A DNA stretch of 64,000 bases from Nitrospira sp. (GCA_029194665.1 JARFXO010000005.1:62001-126000), one strand, 5' to 3'; positions 19,441-27,900 are shown, counted from the first letter of the stretch. Notes: generated by a model from the letters alone, not told the origin. A program made the numbers and translations.

Positions 19441-21405
19441 TCAGCGTCCATCGGCGGCTCGAGCATCCTCGGCAATCACGTCGCTGGCCTTCTCGCTGAT
19501 CATGTAGATCGCCGACACGATAAAGAACCCTGGGATGCGAGGAAAGACGGACGCATCCACTACCCGTAGGTTTGTCGTCCCGTGGACGCGAAACCGGCTG
19601 TCCACCACCGCCATGGGATCGGTCGCCGGCCCCATCTTGTTGCTGCAGGAGGCATGATGGCTCCACGCTTCGTTCCGCACGAATGTGCGCAGATCGTCCC
19701 GGCTCGCGATGTCCGGGCCCGGGATCACTTCTCGCTTAATCACGCCCTGAGCCTGGCGTGAGATCCGGCGCACAAACTCGATGCCCTCGACGACGGACTC
19801 CAGATCTTCTTGCGCCGTATCGTTCGATTCATCGAAATAATGGAAGTTGATCTCGGGGACGTCACGCGGATCGGTGGATCGCAGCGTGACTCGTCCGGCG
19901 GTGTTTTGCGTATGGGCTTTGAGAATGGCCCAGGTAAAGTAATCTTTGCGCTGACGCAAGATCTCCGAATACGTGGGGAAATAACCCTTGAAGTAGCTTG
20001 GCACACCGAAGATGTAGAGATCAGGCAGCGGCCGCTCAGGACGGGAGCGTTTGATGAGGCTGATGACCAGGCCGTTGGTCGTATAGACACCCGTGCCGTT
20101 CTGCCAATCCGCGAAGCAGGGGTCCGGCTGCCGGTCGGGCGCCGGCGGCTCGAACGTGCAGTCCCGCAGGACTTGAAAATCACGATCCATCTCCGTGATG
20201 ACGCCGATCTCATACCGATCCTGCAAATGTTCTCCGACCCCCGGCAGCTCCACCTGAGTCTCAATTCCGAAACGTGTCAGCTCGTCCCTTGGGCCGATCC
20301 CGGATAATTTGAGCAGCTGAGGACTGTTGAAGGCGCCGGCGGAGAGAATGACCTCACGCCGAGCTTGGATTGTTTTCGGGACAGGGCTAGGAGCGGTCTT
20401 TGCCCGTGGGTCGGCTCGATACAGCGACGGCCCCTGCAAATATTCCACCCCGGTCGCCCGCTTGTCGTCATTCAGCAGAATCCGAGTGGCGAGTGCATGG
20501 GGCACGATGGTCAGATTCGCGGGACAGGCCTTCGCCACCGCTTGGAGATATTCCCTTGTGCCAGTCCGTCGTCCCTCGTTCGTCGCCAGCGGCGTACCGA
20601 AGACACCTTCCGGGCTATCGACGACGATGCGCCAGTCATTGGGATCGAAATGACTTTTCAGCAGGCTCAGCGGCCGGCCGACATCTTCACGGAGGGCGCC
20701 TTCCACCATCGAGGCGATCATATCGAGCACCTGCTTATCCTTGATCACCAGAGTCGGGTCGGCCATGTTCGTCGTGAGCCACCCGGCGAAGCCATGCCGG
20801 CTTCGGTTCTCCGCCTTTTCGATCAGCCCATGGACGTAACGGGACTGTTCGAGTCGTTCAAAATAGCGGCGCATCGCCTCACTGGCCCATGACGGATCGC
20901 CGGTCACCTGCGCGATGCCGTCCCAATCGCTATTGTGCGGGTACACGGTGATCATCGCATTGTGCGCCGTACACCCGCCTAGCGTCCCGGCTCTCGGATA
21001 CAAAACCCCGTCATGCTCCGCCACGTACTTGCTGTCGCGCCGACGTCGATCGGGATCTTCATAGTGTTTGACAAAGTAATCCCAGCGAAACGTCTCATCC
21101 TCGGTGGCAAACCCATGAAACATCGGTACCGAGTAGTTCGGATTCGTCTCCTCGCCGCCGGCTTCGAGCAGCGCGACCCGGAACCCGGCCGTCGCGAGGT
21201 TGGCCGCGACCGGCCCGCCGCCGGCGCCGGATCCGATCACGATGTAATCAAACGTCGCGCCATCGGCCGGCCCTACCGGGGTGGCACAGTGGATGGCCCC
21301 GCGTTCCCATTGCTTGAAGGCACGGAAACAGCCGTCGAGCGGCAAGCTCAATCCGGCCACGGCAGCCAGTTTCAGAAAATCACGCCTGGTCTTGGGATCC
21401 ATCAT
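19441..21405 (-). CDS. Twin-arginine-exported GMC oxidoreductase
   Basis: FAD-dependent glucose-methanol-choline family oxidoreductase of about 654 residues, started at one of two adjacent ATGs at 21405/21402. A twin-arginine signal (TRRDFLKLA) is at the N-terminus. The FAD Rossmann motif GSGAGGGPVAANLA is near residue 50, the GMC block AGTLGGCTAHN is present, and near the C-terminus lies WSHHASCSNKMG with the catalytic His pair. A diheme cytochrome gene lies just upstream and would accept electrons in the periplasm. Substrate, perhaps an alcohol or sterol-like compound, is unknown. Confidence 0.88.
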   Translation of the reverse strand: MMDPKTRRDFLKLAAVAGLSLPLDGCFRAFKQWERGAIHCATPVGPADGATFDYIVIGSGAGGGPVAANLATAGFRVALLEAGGEETNPNYSVPMFHGFATEDETFRWDYFVKHYEDPDRRRRDSKYVAEHDGVLYPRAGTLGGCTAHNAMITVYPHNSDWDGIAQVTGDPSWASEAMRRYFERLEQSRYVHGLIEKAENRSRHGFAGWLTTNMADPTLVIKDKQVLDMIASMVEGALREDVGRPLSLLKSHFDPNDWRIVVDSPEGVFGTPLATNEGRRTGTREYLQAVAKACPANLTIVPHALATRILLNDDKRATGVEYLQGPSLYRADPRAKTAPSPVPKTIQARREVILSAGAFNSPQLLKLSGIGPRDELTRFGIETQVELPGVGEHLQDRYEIGVITEMDRDFQVLRDCTFEPPAPDRQPDPCFADWQNGTGVYTTNGLVISLIKRSRPERPLPDLYIFGVPSYFKGYFPTYSEILRQRKDYFTWAILKAHTQNTAGRVTLRSTDPRDVPEINFHYFDESNDTAQEDLESVVEGIEFVRRISRQAQGVIKREVIPGPDIASRDDLRTFVRNEAWSHHASCSNKMGPATDPMAVVDSRFRVHGTTNLRVVDASVFPRIPGFFIVSAIYMISEKASDVIAEDARAADGR

Positions 21406-21500
21406 CGGGCGCCCTTTCCTTGCCTCATCCCATCGTGCGTTCCATGAGAAATGAACGCACCGGAGAGTGCCGCGTCGTGGGACGACAGGCTGGCACGACG

Positions 21501-23954
21501 TTAAAAAGTCTTCAGAAACTCGATCAACGCATACTTGTCGTCGTCCGACAGGCCCGGCTCCTCTTTGAAATGGTTCGTGCCGAAGTAATGGCCGCGGTTC
21601 ACGACGAAGTCCGGGCACTTGTTGAACTCCAAGAGGGGCTCAACGAGATTGCTCCACACCTGGCGGGCTTCCTCGTCCGTGGCACCTTTCGGCATCGCCT
21701 TCAAGTCCTTCTTAAGCCGCACCAACAACTTGAGCAGCTTCTTCTGATGCGCAATGCGCTCCGTCAGCGTCATGCCTTCCGGCAGCAGATTGATGTTCGT
21801 CAACAGATTCACCGGAGTCCCGGCCGGAATCGGCCCGATCTGGATGCCGCCTCTTTCAAAAATCGAAGGGAAGAGGTCGTCCTCCAACAGGGACAGGTCT
21901 TGGAGCACTTCCGGCAAGTACCCCTTGGGGATTCGGAGATAGCTCGTCGCCGTCGTGCGGTCGATGACGCCTGGTACCTTATCGCCGAAGATGCGATCTT
22001 TGTCTCGCTTCTCCGGCCAGAGCATCTGCTCAATCGAGGATTGGAAGGATTGCATCCGAGCCTCGACACTCGGGCTCGGATTGAAGCGGCCGACGCTGTT
22101 GTTCAACAGAAACGGCGCCGTCGACCAGAGGCTCACCAACGAGGCAGGCCGCGTGTACCCGCGTCCGCCGGCGGGCATCTCATACGGCTTCGGCTCGCCG
22201 GTGAGAGGATGATGGACCGTAATCGTCCCTACCGGCGGGAGGTCCTTATAGGATTGGGATGAAAAATTATCCCAAATGTTCTCGCCGATGGCGTTCGTCG
22301 CGAGCGGACTACAGGCGTTGGTTTCCAGCAAGGTAACCGGCACACGCACCTCGGTGGAGAGAAAGTTGTTGTCAAGGAAGTCGTCCCGCATGACGATTCT
22401 CTTCATCTCGCGCTGAAACTCTTCGGTCTTCGTCCATTCCCAGTATTTCTGCCAGCACCCCAAATACCCGGACCCAGCGCAGCCGCCGGGATCGAGCCCG
22501 ATTGCCGGGGTGGGCAGCTTGCTGGAGTGACATCGTGCGCAGCGCTCGGCAAACACTTCCTTCCCGTGCGCCAGCTGGGTCATATCCTTGGTGAGATGCT
22601 GGGCGCCTCCTGGAGCGTCGCGCAATTTGTGCGGGTCGGTCGTCTTCAAGAAGAACAACGCCAGATTGGGAGTCTGCGCCTCGGTGGCTTGCCAATAGAC
22701 GGAATGGTCGTGAGCGACGGCAATCCGCATGGGCGTGATCGGCTCCCCACCGACCAAGGGTTTGAAGTGAAGGAGCCATTCTTCGCTGAACAGACCGATG
22801 TTCAAGAAGACGCGATTGAGCGCGCCTAGGGCACCAACGGAATCCGAGCCGTCCTTGAGCACACGAGGCGTCCACACGACGTTGGGCGGTTGAAAAAATT
22901 TGGTCAACGGGCCGGCGGCGACATAATCGTTGAACTGCTTGTTGTCCAAGCCGCCGCCGGCCAACGTCTCCTTTCCCCAGCGCTGAGCTTGCTGCAATCG
23001 AGACCCCAGCGCATAGACGGCGTTCATCGTGCGTGGATTGTTGATGTAATCCGTGGAGACCAGTGAGGTATCGAGCGCCCCTGGACGCGAGGTGTGAAAG
23101 AGCTGAAACGGGAAGCTCGATTCGTCGGCATCCCAGGTAAAGATCCGATCGATCCAAAAATACTGCGCTCCGACATTGGAGCTTAAGTTGTCCCATTGAG
23201 GATGCTCGGGGTCGGCCGGCGGCTTGACCGGATTGGGACCGACATGGCAGAACGCGCACGACATCCCGACTCGATAGGGTTTCACTAAATCTTTGGACAA
23301 ATAGTAGCTGGGATCCTCGTAGTAACGCGTGGGGTTCCATTTCTTCGCAGCGGCTTCGTCGAAGTCGGGATTTGGAAAGAGCCGCAACCCGACGATGCCG
23401 GTCGGTTCCCCATAGTAGGAGCCGATCGGCAAATTCTTTCCGCGTGCCCCAATCGCCACGCCGGGATACTTTTTCTCGTTCGCGAACGGGTCGGGCGGAC
23501 AGTCGTGGCGACGCTGATCCAACCACAGGCCATAGCGACCGGGATCGGGACCGGTTGCCTTCTCGAAACAGGGTTCGTTGACCAGGCCGAGATAGTGCCA
23601 GCGGTTGTCGCGGCTGAATTTGAGGCTCGGGTGCGACGAGAGCGTCTTCAAGAAGTCCAGGTTGCCGAAGCTGGCGACGGCGAGCCTATCCCAGAACCGA
23701 TCGTTCCCCGCGGTCCAGACCAGCCAGGTATTGCGGCCTTGGATTTCTTCACGAGAGAGGGCGACGCCGCCATCCATATCGTGAAAATAATCCTCATCGG
23801 CCGCGGGGAACGAAGCTGGGGCGCGCGCTACGCTGCGCGCTTCATCGATCACCTTCCCCGGCAGACCGGGCTGGAGGGTCGCGCAACTGATCAGGGCGAT
23901 TATGCCCAGGATGCCCAAAATCGCCCGCTTCATCATACGTCTCTGAATGAGCAT
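21501..23954 (-). CDS. Diheme c-type cytochrome lipoprotein paired with GMC enzyme
   Basis: Large exported cytochrome of about 817 residues. The start at 23954 is preferred over 23957 by its spacing to the GGAGG site. A lipoprotein-like signal ends at ALISC. Two heme c sites, CAFCH (near 233-237) and CARCH (near 472-476), lie in a long protein with several extra cysteines. The following gene encodes a GMC dehydrogenase, so the two probably form a periplasmic dehydrogenase-cytochrome pair passing electrons to the respiratory chain. Sequence supports export and heme binding; the pairing is inference. Confidence 0.82.
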   Translation of the reverse strand: MLIQRRMMKRAILGILGIIALISCATLQPGLPGKVIDEARSVARAPASFPAADEDYFHDMDGGVALSREEIQGRNTWLVWTAGNDRFWDRLAVASFGNLDFLKTLSSHPSLKFSRDNRWHYLGLVNEPCFEKATGPDPGRYGLWLDQRRHDCPPDPFANEKKYPGVAIGARGKNLPIGSYYGEPTGIVGLRLFPNPDFDEAAAKKWNPTRYYEDPSYYLSKDLVKPYRVGMSCAFCHVGPNPVKPPADPEHPQWDNLSSNVGAQYFWIDRIFTWDADESSFPFQLFHTSRPGALDTSLVSTDYINNPRTMNAVYALGSRLQQAQRWGKETLAGGGLDNKQFNDYVAAGPLTKFFQPPNVVWTPRVLKDGSDSVGALGALNRVFLNIGLFSEEWLLHFKPLVGGEPITPMRIAVAHDHSVYWQATEAQTPNLALFFLKTTDPHKLRDAPGGAQHLTKDMTQLAHGKEVFAERCARCHSSKLPTPAIGLDPGGCAGSGYLGCWQKYWEWTKTEEFQREMKRIVMRDDFLDNNFLSTEVRVPVTLLETNACSPLATNAIGENIWDNFSSQSYKDLPPVGTITVHHPLTGEPKPYEMPAGGRGYTRPASLVSLWSTAPFLLNNSVGRFNPSPSVEARMQSFQSSIEQMLWPEKRDKDRIFGDKVPGVIDRTTATSYLRIPKGYLPEVLQDLSLLEDDLFPSIFERGGIQIGPIPAGTPVNLLTNINLLPEGMTLTERIAHQKKLLKLLVRLKKDLKAMPKGATDEEARQVWSNLVEPLLEFNKCPDFVVNRGHYFGTNHFKEEPGLSDDDKYALIEFLKTF

Positions 23955-24002
23955 CATGACCTCCTGTCCCTGTTGAATAGCTACGTCCTCGCGCCTACAT
24001 GT

Positions 24003-24761
24003 TCACTGAAGCACGCCACCACTGCCACCGCATTTGCCCTGGTGATCGATGGAGACACCGGCAGATGCCGCCGTACATTCATTCGCATACGTTTTGCCGT
24101 CGCAACCGCAAACCGGGGTGAATATGTCTGGGCAAAACTTCGGCCTGGTCTTGCAGGTGCCTTGCGCATCCGCGACCCTGCAGTTCCCAATTCCAAAATC
24201 GCAATATTGGCCTGCGTCAGGACAAGGGATTCCCGCGATGCCTCCGCAAGTGGACCCCTCGCCAGCATCACATTTGCCCCGGTGGTCGATGGAGACACCG
24301 GCAGATGCCGCCGCACATTCATTCGCATAAGTTTTGCCGTCGCAACCGCAAACCGGGTTGAATATAAATGGGCAAAACTCCGGCCTGGTTTTGCACGTGC
24401 CTTGCGCATCTGCGACCCTGCAGTTACCGATTCCAAAATCGCAATATTGGCTTGCGTCGGGACAAGGTATTCCCGCGATGCCTCCGCAGGCTGGTACATC
24501 GCAGCCCACACAGTTACGCAAAAATATCCTGAAAGGAAAACGACTTATGCACAACTGAGAACATCCGGTCTCAGAACTTGGATTGGGGAAGCAATCAAAG
24601 CATCTGGACGGAAACGCTCCACCGGAGATAGCCGTCTGGAGTTGCATGGGCTGGACAAAACCCAGTGGCAACGCGATACCGGTAACGTTTCCGGCTGAAA
24701 GCCGATAAGATCCATTCGTCTTATAAAGTGATTGATCCGCAGTAAAGCCTGGATAATTCAT
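24003..24761 (-). CDS. Leader-bearing protein with two Kazal inhibitor domains
   Basis: 252-residue protein with a GGAGG ribosome site. Residues 1-20 form a leader ([17 protein letters not shown] core) shared with two neighbouring small genes. After a Cys-containing linker come two near-identical 80-residue units (about 92-163 and 172-243). Each has a [11 protein letters not shown]...C segment and a Kazal core [14 protein letters not shown] with the expected cysteine spacing. Kazal domains inhibit serine proteases, including subtilisins, through exposed disulfide-locked loops. There is no ordinary signal peptide, although disulfides imply export, so the leader may direct secretion. A PatA-like subtilisin lies in the same cluster. 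The C-terminal GGVLQ resembles the repaired tail of the frameshifted neighbour. Confidence 0.85.
   Translation of the reverse strand: MNYPGFTADQSLYKTNGSYRLSAGNVTGIALPLGFVQPMQLQTAISGGAFPSRCFDCFPNPSSETGCSQLCISRFPFRIFLRNCVGCDVPACGGIAGIPCPDASQYCDFGIGNCRVADAQGTCKTRPEFCPFIFNPVCGCDGKTYANECAAASAGVSIDHRGKCDAGEGSTCGGIAGIPCPDAGQYCDFGIGNCRVADAQGTCKTRPKFCPDIFTPVCGCDGKTYANECTAASAGVSIDHQGKCGGSGGVLQ
24017..24505. repeat. Tandem 240-bp repeat encoding duplicated Kazal units
   Basis: Two adjacent direct copies of 240 bases within the Kazal gene, nearly identical in sequence and coding for 80-residue units that differ at only a few residues (for example [10 protein letters not shown] versus [10 protein letters not shown]). 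The high similarity points to recent duplication or ongoing homogenisation. Confidence 0.85.
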
Positions 24762-24900
24762 GGCATGCCTCCTTCATCTCGTTTTCTCCCAAGTAAAGAG
24801 TTCAGGTCGGTGTCGAACAAAGGTCCAGGGACACGGGAATCAACTTTTCCTGTCCGTCGAGAATGGCAAGTCCCACCCCGGCGCAGACCAACGCTCTTCC

Positions 24901-24937
24901 GGTGGAGCCCCACGCTGTGCAGCCGTGAGGCTCCACC
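24901..24937. promoter_or_regulatory. Strong hairpin between two leader-peptide genes
   Basis: Inverted repeat with a perfect 9-bp outer stem, GGTGGAGCC at 24901-24909 and GGCTCCACC at 24929-24937, plus an inner CACG/CGTG stem. It begins 10 bases beyond the stop of the 76-residue leader-peptide gene on the minus strand and about 140 bases before the Kazal gene. There is no T-run, so it may be an RNA-stabilising or partial-termination element rather than a canonical terminator. Confidence 0.5.
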
Positions 24938-24946
24938 AGCGATCGA

Positions 24947-25177
24947 TCAGATCAGGAAGCCGCCGATTGTGAAGGGAGGAAGCCCGCCAAAGAAACGGCA
25001 TATGAGATCGCCACCCCCATTCGCCCGGCATCTCAGGTACGCGCCCAAATCCAGATCCGACCGGAAACTAAATTGCGACATAACTTCTGAAGGAAATCTG
25101 CCGCAAGCAGCCTTCCCTCGGTATTGACCCGGGATTGCCTTCAGTGCTGCCTCTGCATCAAATCCAGGCATATTCAT
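24947..25177 (-). CDS. Leader-bearing small Cys-containing protein
   Basis: 76 residues with a strong TAGGAGG ribosome site. The N-terminus (PGFDAEAALKAIPGQYR) matches the leader of the flanking genes. The remainder has Cys25, Cys50 and Cys60 and a Gly- and Phe-rich, hydrophobic C-terminal end (FFGGLPPFTIGGFLI). No known domain is seen. It sits between the Kazal gene and the frameshifted leader gene, on the same strand as the PatA/PatG-like genes. It could be a precursor peptide processed by those proteins; that role is a hypothesis. Confidence 0.65.
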   Translation of the reverse strand: MNMPGFDAEAALKAIPGQYRGKAACGRFPSEVMSQFSFRSDLDLGAYLRCRANGGGDLICRFFGGLPPFTIGGFLI

Positions 25178-25286
25178 TTCAAACCTCCTACATTCTAGGT
25201 TTCAAAGAGCAGTGTTTCCAAAGATCCAGGCCGTATGTCGGGTTAGCGGCGTTATCGCGTCATCCAACATTCATGCGCGTACCTAT

Positions 25287-25730
25287 TCACTGAGGCACGC
25301 CATCGCCGTCACCGTGGGCGAAGCCCAGTGCCTGGATCTTCAAGGCCGCGACCGACCCCGCCGACACCGACAGGGACGCCCCCCAGGCCACCACCGCCAC
25401 CACCACTGTGCCCACTCTCGAACTCATCGATCAGAGCCTTCATCCAACCGGGAATACAATCCTTGCAGAAGCCAGATAGGGCTCCCAAGTAGCCTGTCCA
25501 GCAGGTCCAGCAAGGAAAACCCCCTAGCGCCGGACTCGCGAGACAAGAAGCTGTACAGACAACAATGCCTCCTGCTATAACGAGCCCACATTCAATTCCT
25601 TCGATTAGGCCGCATCCTTGGGGAACACAGTTGTATTGCAATCACCTGGGAATCTCCCGCTACCCGCAAGCCGGTAATGATTGCTGGTCCGGTACAGTGA
25701 CGTGTCAGCCGTAAATGCTGGTATCGTCAT
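25287..25730 (-). pseudogene. Frameshifted leader-bearing Cys/Gly-rich protein gene
   Basis: The ATG at 25730 opens a leader MTIPAFTADTSLYRTSNHYR that hits a stop after about 40 codons. The rest of the protein continues in another frame (Cys-rich block with VPQGCGLIEG and PCWTCW, then Gly-rich). One missing base near 25626 would join NTTV to PQGCG. A second shift at a run of six C (25379-25384) separates the Gly-rich part from a natural-looking tail ending HGDGDGVPQ at 25287. Removing one base there restores the frame. The repaired product is about 147 residues. Both shifts lie at homopolymers, so sequencing error, phase variation and true decay are all possible. No ribosome site is obvious. 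Confidence 0.6.
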
Positions 25731-25773
25731 ATCGAATCAACTGTTATACCTAGATATAAATACGCGTGACGCT

Positions 25774-26715
25774 TTATCGATCATAGTACGGCGACAGCTT
25801 CGTCACCAAGAATGGAAACTCCTCGGTCACATCGACACGCACACAAAACTTCTCGGTGAAATCGGTATTACGATTGGTATAGGAGAAAATGACGTCGTCG
25901 ATCTTGCGTGTGCCGCTCATGGGAGAGGGGTGCACTTCTACGCCGGTGAGCGAACAATTGCCTCCAAACTGTTCTGCGGCTTTGGCATAGATTTGGTGAT
26001 ACCGCATGGCCAAGTAGTTCAAGGCGCGGTGGTCGTCAGTGGCACCGGCATTGTCGGTCAGTTGGATCACGCGGTTGAATAGTTCCTCAGCTGCAGGGGC
26101 AAATTGTGCTGCGGCGATTTTTTCCGGTTTGGGAATGGCTTTGACGAGGGCCTCGCGGTCGAAGGAATAGATCTGGTCAAACGCCACGATGGGCACCATC
26201 AAGCCATTGCACATCTCCGGCGGCGCGATGGGACCACGCAGACCGATGACCACATCGATGTCGTGAGGACTCGGAGCCGGACGAATAGCTTCCACCAGCA
26301 GATCAATATCTGCTGGATCGCGAGGCACCAACAGATAGGTGTCCAGCCCCTGGATTGTGAGGACCCAGCAGAGTTGACGTACCAGATACCGGTGTTCGCG
26401 CTTGGATAGCACGGCATGGAAGGTCTGTTGATCGGTCTTCCCAGCCGTGTCGGTACGTCCCGTCGCCTGGGCAAATTCTTTTTCTGCCGCGAGGTTCGGG
26501 AAGCGGGCTTCGACCCGGCCGATGGCATAGACAAATGACGGCGTCACGGTCATGGCCGCTGCTCCGCCACAGGTGGCGCAGCCTGCTTGCGGTGAGATCG
26601 CGCCGTGACTATGACGGGCTTCAGAGGCTGGTGCGGCAGGGCGCAGGTCATTTCCATTGATCGGTGGGTCCGGTTGTTCTCTCACCTGAGCCGTCTGGTT
26701 CGTTGGTTCGTTCAT
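25774..26715 (-). CDS. PatG C-terminal-domain protein (cyanobactin maturation family)
   Basis: 313 residues, ribosome site AAGGAG. From about residue 58 onward it resembles the C-terminal domain found on PatG-type cyanobactin proteases: FVYAIGRVEARFPN, RDPADIDLLVEAIRP, GPIAPPEMCNGL and a terminal TEEFPFLVTKLSPYYDR. Upstream is a small CATCGG motif (46-51). It has no protease catalytic triad; the subtilisin half is encoded separately two genes upstream. In cyanobactin systems PatA and PatG cut precursors, and PatG macrocyclises. The role of this C-terminal domain is not established. It is followed 44 bases later by leader-bearing small genes, its likely substrates or partners. Confidence 0.8.
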   Translation of the reverse strand: MNEPTNQTAQVREQPDPPINGNDLRPAAPASEARHSHGAISPQAGCATCGGAAAMTVTPSFVYAIGRVEARFPNLAAEKEFAQATGRTDTAGKTDQQTFHAVLSKREHRYLVRQLCWVLTIQGLDTYLLVPRDPADIDLLVEAIRPAPSPHDIDVVIGLRGPIAPPEMCNGLMVPIVAFDQIYSFDREALVKAIPKPEKIAAAQFAPAAEELFNRVIQLTDNAGATDDHRALNYLAMRYHQIYAKAAEQFGGNCSLTGVEVHPSPMSGTRKIDDVIFSYTNRNTDFTEKFCVRVDVTEEFPFLVTKLSPYYDR

Positions 26716-26780
26716 CGGCTGTCTCCTTCCTCATGAGTGTGAACGTGATTGGCTGGGGACATCGAATATCCCCCATCCCT

Positions 26781-26999
26781 CTATCGTGACGGTCCTTTCG
26801 TGAAAACCATCCAGCGGTTGAGTGCAGCTCTCCGTTGTTGGCAACCACCACAAGGCTTGATCCCTATGTACGATGTGACCCGCTTGACCACATCGCCTAG
26901 ACCGATCTCGTCGTCGGAGATAAACCCAGGGAGGCGCACCCGGTAAGCTGAGGAATCAGGTTTTGTTGGAGCGTCATCGCGTTCGTGTCCCGTACTCAT
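26781..26999 (-). CDS. Small CGGC-motif protein between protease and PatG-like genes
   Basis: 72 residues from the ATG at 26999, preceded by GGAGGTGA. The N-terminal 20 residues are polar; the conserved-looking part runs LPGFISDDEIGLGDVVKR and then the motif CGGCQQRRAALNRW (50-63). The Cys-Gly-Gly-Cys pair could bind a metal or form a redox disulfide. It is encoded between the PatA-like subtilisin and the PatG C-terminal protein, tightly spaced on the same strand. It may be a linker domain that has become a separate gene, or an adaptor. Function unknown. Confidence 0.7.
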   Translation of the reverse strand: MSTGHERDDAPTKPDSSAYRVRLPGFISDDEIGLGDVVKRVTSYIGIKPCGGCQQRRAALNRWMVFTKGPSR

Positions 27000-27004
27000 G
27001 ATAG

Positions 27005-27880
27005 TCACCTCCCTGCTCTCGCGGTTGCTAAGGCCTGGTAGGCTGCTGTGGCATCCAGAAGCGGTGGGACCACTGAGGCTCGCCGTGGTTGATACGCTTG
27101 TGTGACGGCCAATTTGACTTGCGCCGCGCTTGCCATAGGAAATTCCGACCACAAGAGCGCGATGGCCCCAGTGACAAACGGCACGGCCACACTCGTGCCT
27201 CCCAATGTGAGGGGTTGGCTTGCAGTTCCGAGACTGGTAATGTCCACACCAGGCGCCGAGAGTCCCCGTCGGCCAATGGAACTCCCCAAATTTGATTCGC
27301 CTATAGGTCTGCCCATCCGATCGCACGCCGCTACCGGGATGACCCAGGGATGGCGAGTGATCGCAGAGCTGCCGAGCGTGGCTTGATTGCCGGCCGCTGC
27401 AGCGACCAGGACTCCACGTCTGGCGCAGTGATTGAGCGTCTCATCTAATGCCTCTTCGCCCTTCATGGATGGGTGTGCCAGCGCGAGGCTCAAATTGACA
27501 ACTCGTACCCCGGCGACAAGGCAGTCCTGAATGGCCTCGGCAAGTTCTTGCGGTGTGGCGCTCGGCATCTGTTCAAGATTGGTTCCGCGTTCGGGAAAGA
27601 TGGAACGAATCAACAGAGTGCAGTCCGGACAGATAGCCGGTGCCGGGGAATTCCGCTTGGCGGAGAGAATGCCGGCGACAAAGGTCCCATGCAGACACGC
27701 CGCGCTGCTGGCCTGCGTACATGTGGCACCGTTCTGTCCAGGAATCTCGCGCAGGTGTTCGCCCGCCAGATCGGGATGCTGTGTGACGACAGGCCCGTCG
27801 ATGAGCCCGATCTTCACGTCGGGGCTCCCGCTGGTGCGATCCATCAACGCGGTGAGCTGGACGATCGCCAAAGGGTTCAT
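27005..27880 (-). CDS. PatA-like subtilisin (S8) peptidase without signal peptide
   Basis: 291 residues from the ATG at 27880, supported by GGAGGGG; an upstream start at 27919 would overlap the broken neighbour. The catalytic triad is complete: Asp28 in GLIDGP, His64 in LHGTFVAG and Ser230 in GGTSVAVP, with the oxyanion Asn165 in AAGN. There is no prodomain and no export signal, so it should act in the cytoplasm, as PatA/PatG-type maturation proteases do. The block CTQASSAACLHG and the following PatG C-terminal gene place it with cyanobactin-type proteases. Likely substrates are the leader-bearing proteins downstream. Confidence 0.85.
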   Translation of the reverse strand: MNPLAIVQLTALMDRTSGSPDVKIGLIDGPVVTQHPDLAGEHLREIPGQNGATCTQASSAACLHGTFVAGILSAKRNSPAPAICPDCTLLIRSIFPERGTNLEQMPSATPQELAEAIQDCLVAGVRVVNLSLALAHPSMKGEEALDETLNHCARRGVLVAAAAGNQATLGSSAITRHPWVIPVAACDRMGRPIGESNLGSSIGRRGLSAPGVDITSLGTASQPLTLGGTSVAVPFVTGAIALLWSEFPMASAAQVKLAVTQAYQPRRASVVPPLLDATAAYQALATARAGR

Positions 27881-27900
27881 CGCGCGATCCCCTCCAGTGT

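Noticed and set aside
24017..24505. Tandem repeat considered as a CRISPR or satellite array.
   Set aside because: It has just two 240-bp units that are in frame and encode complete Kazal modules.
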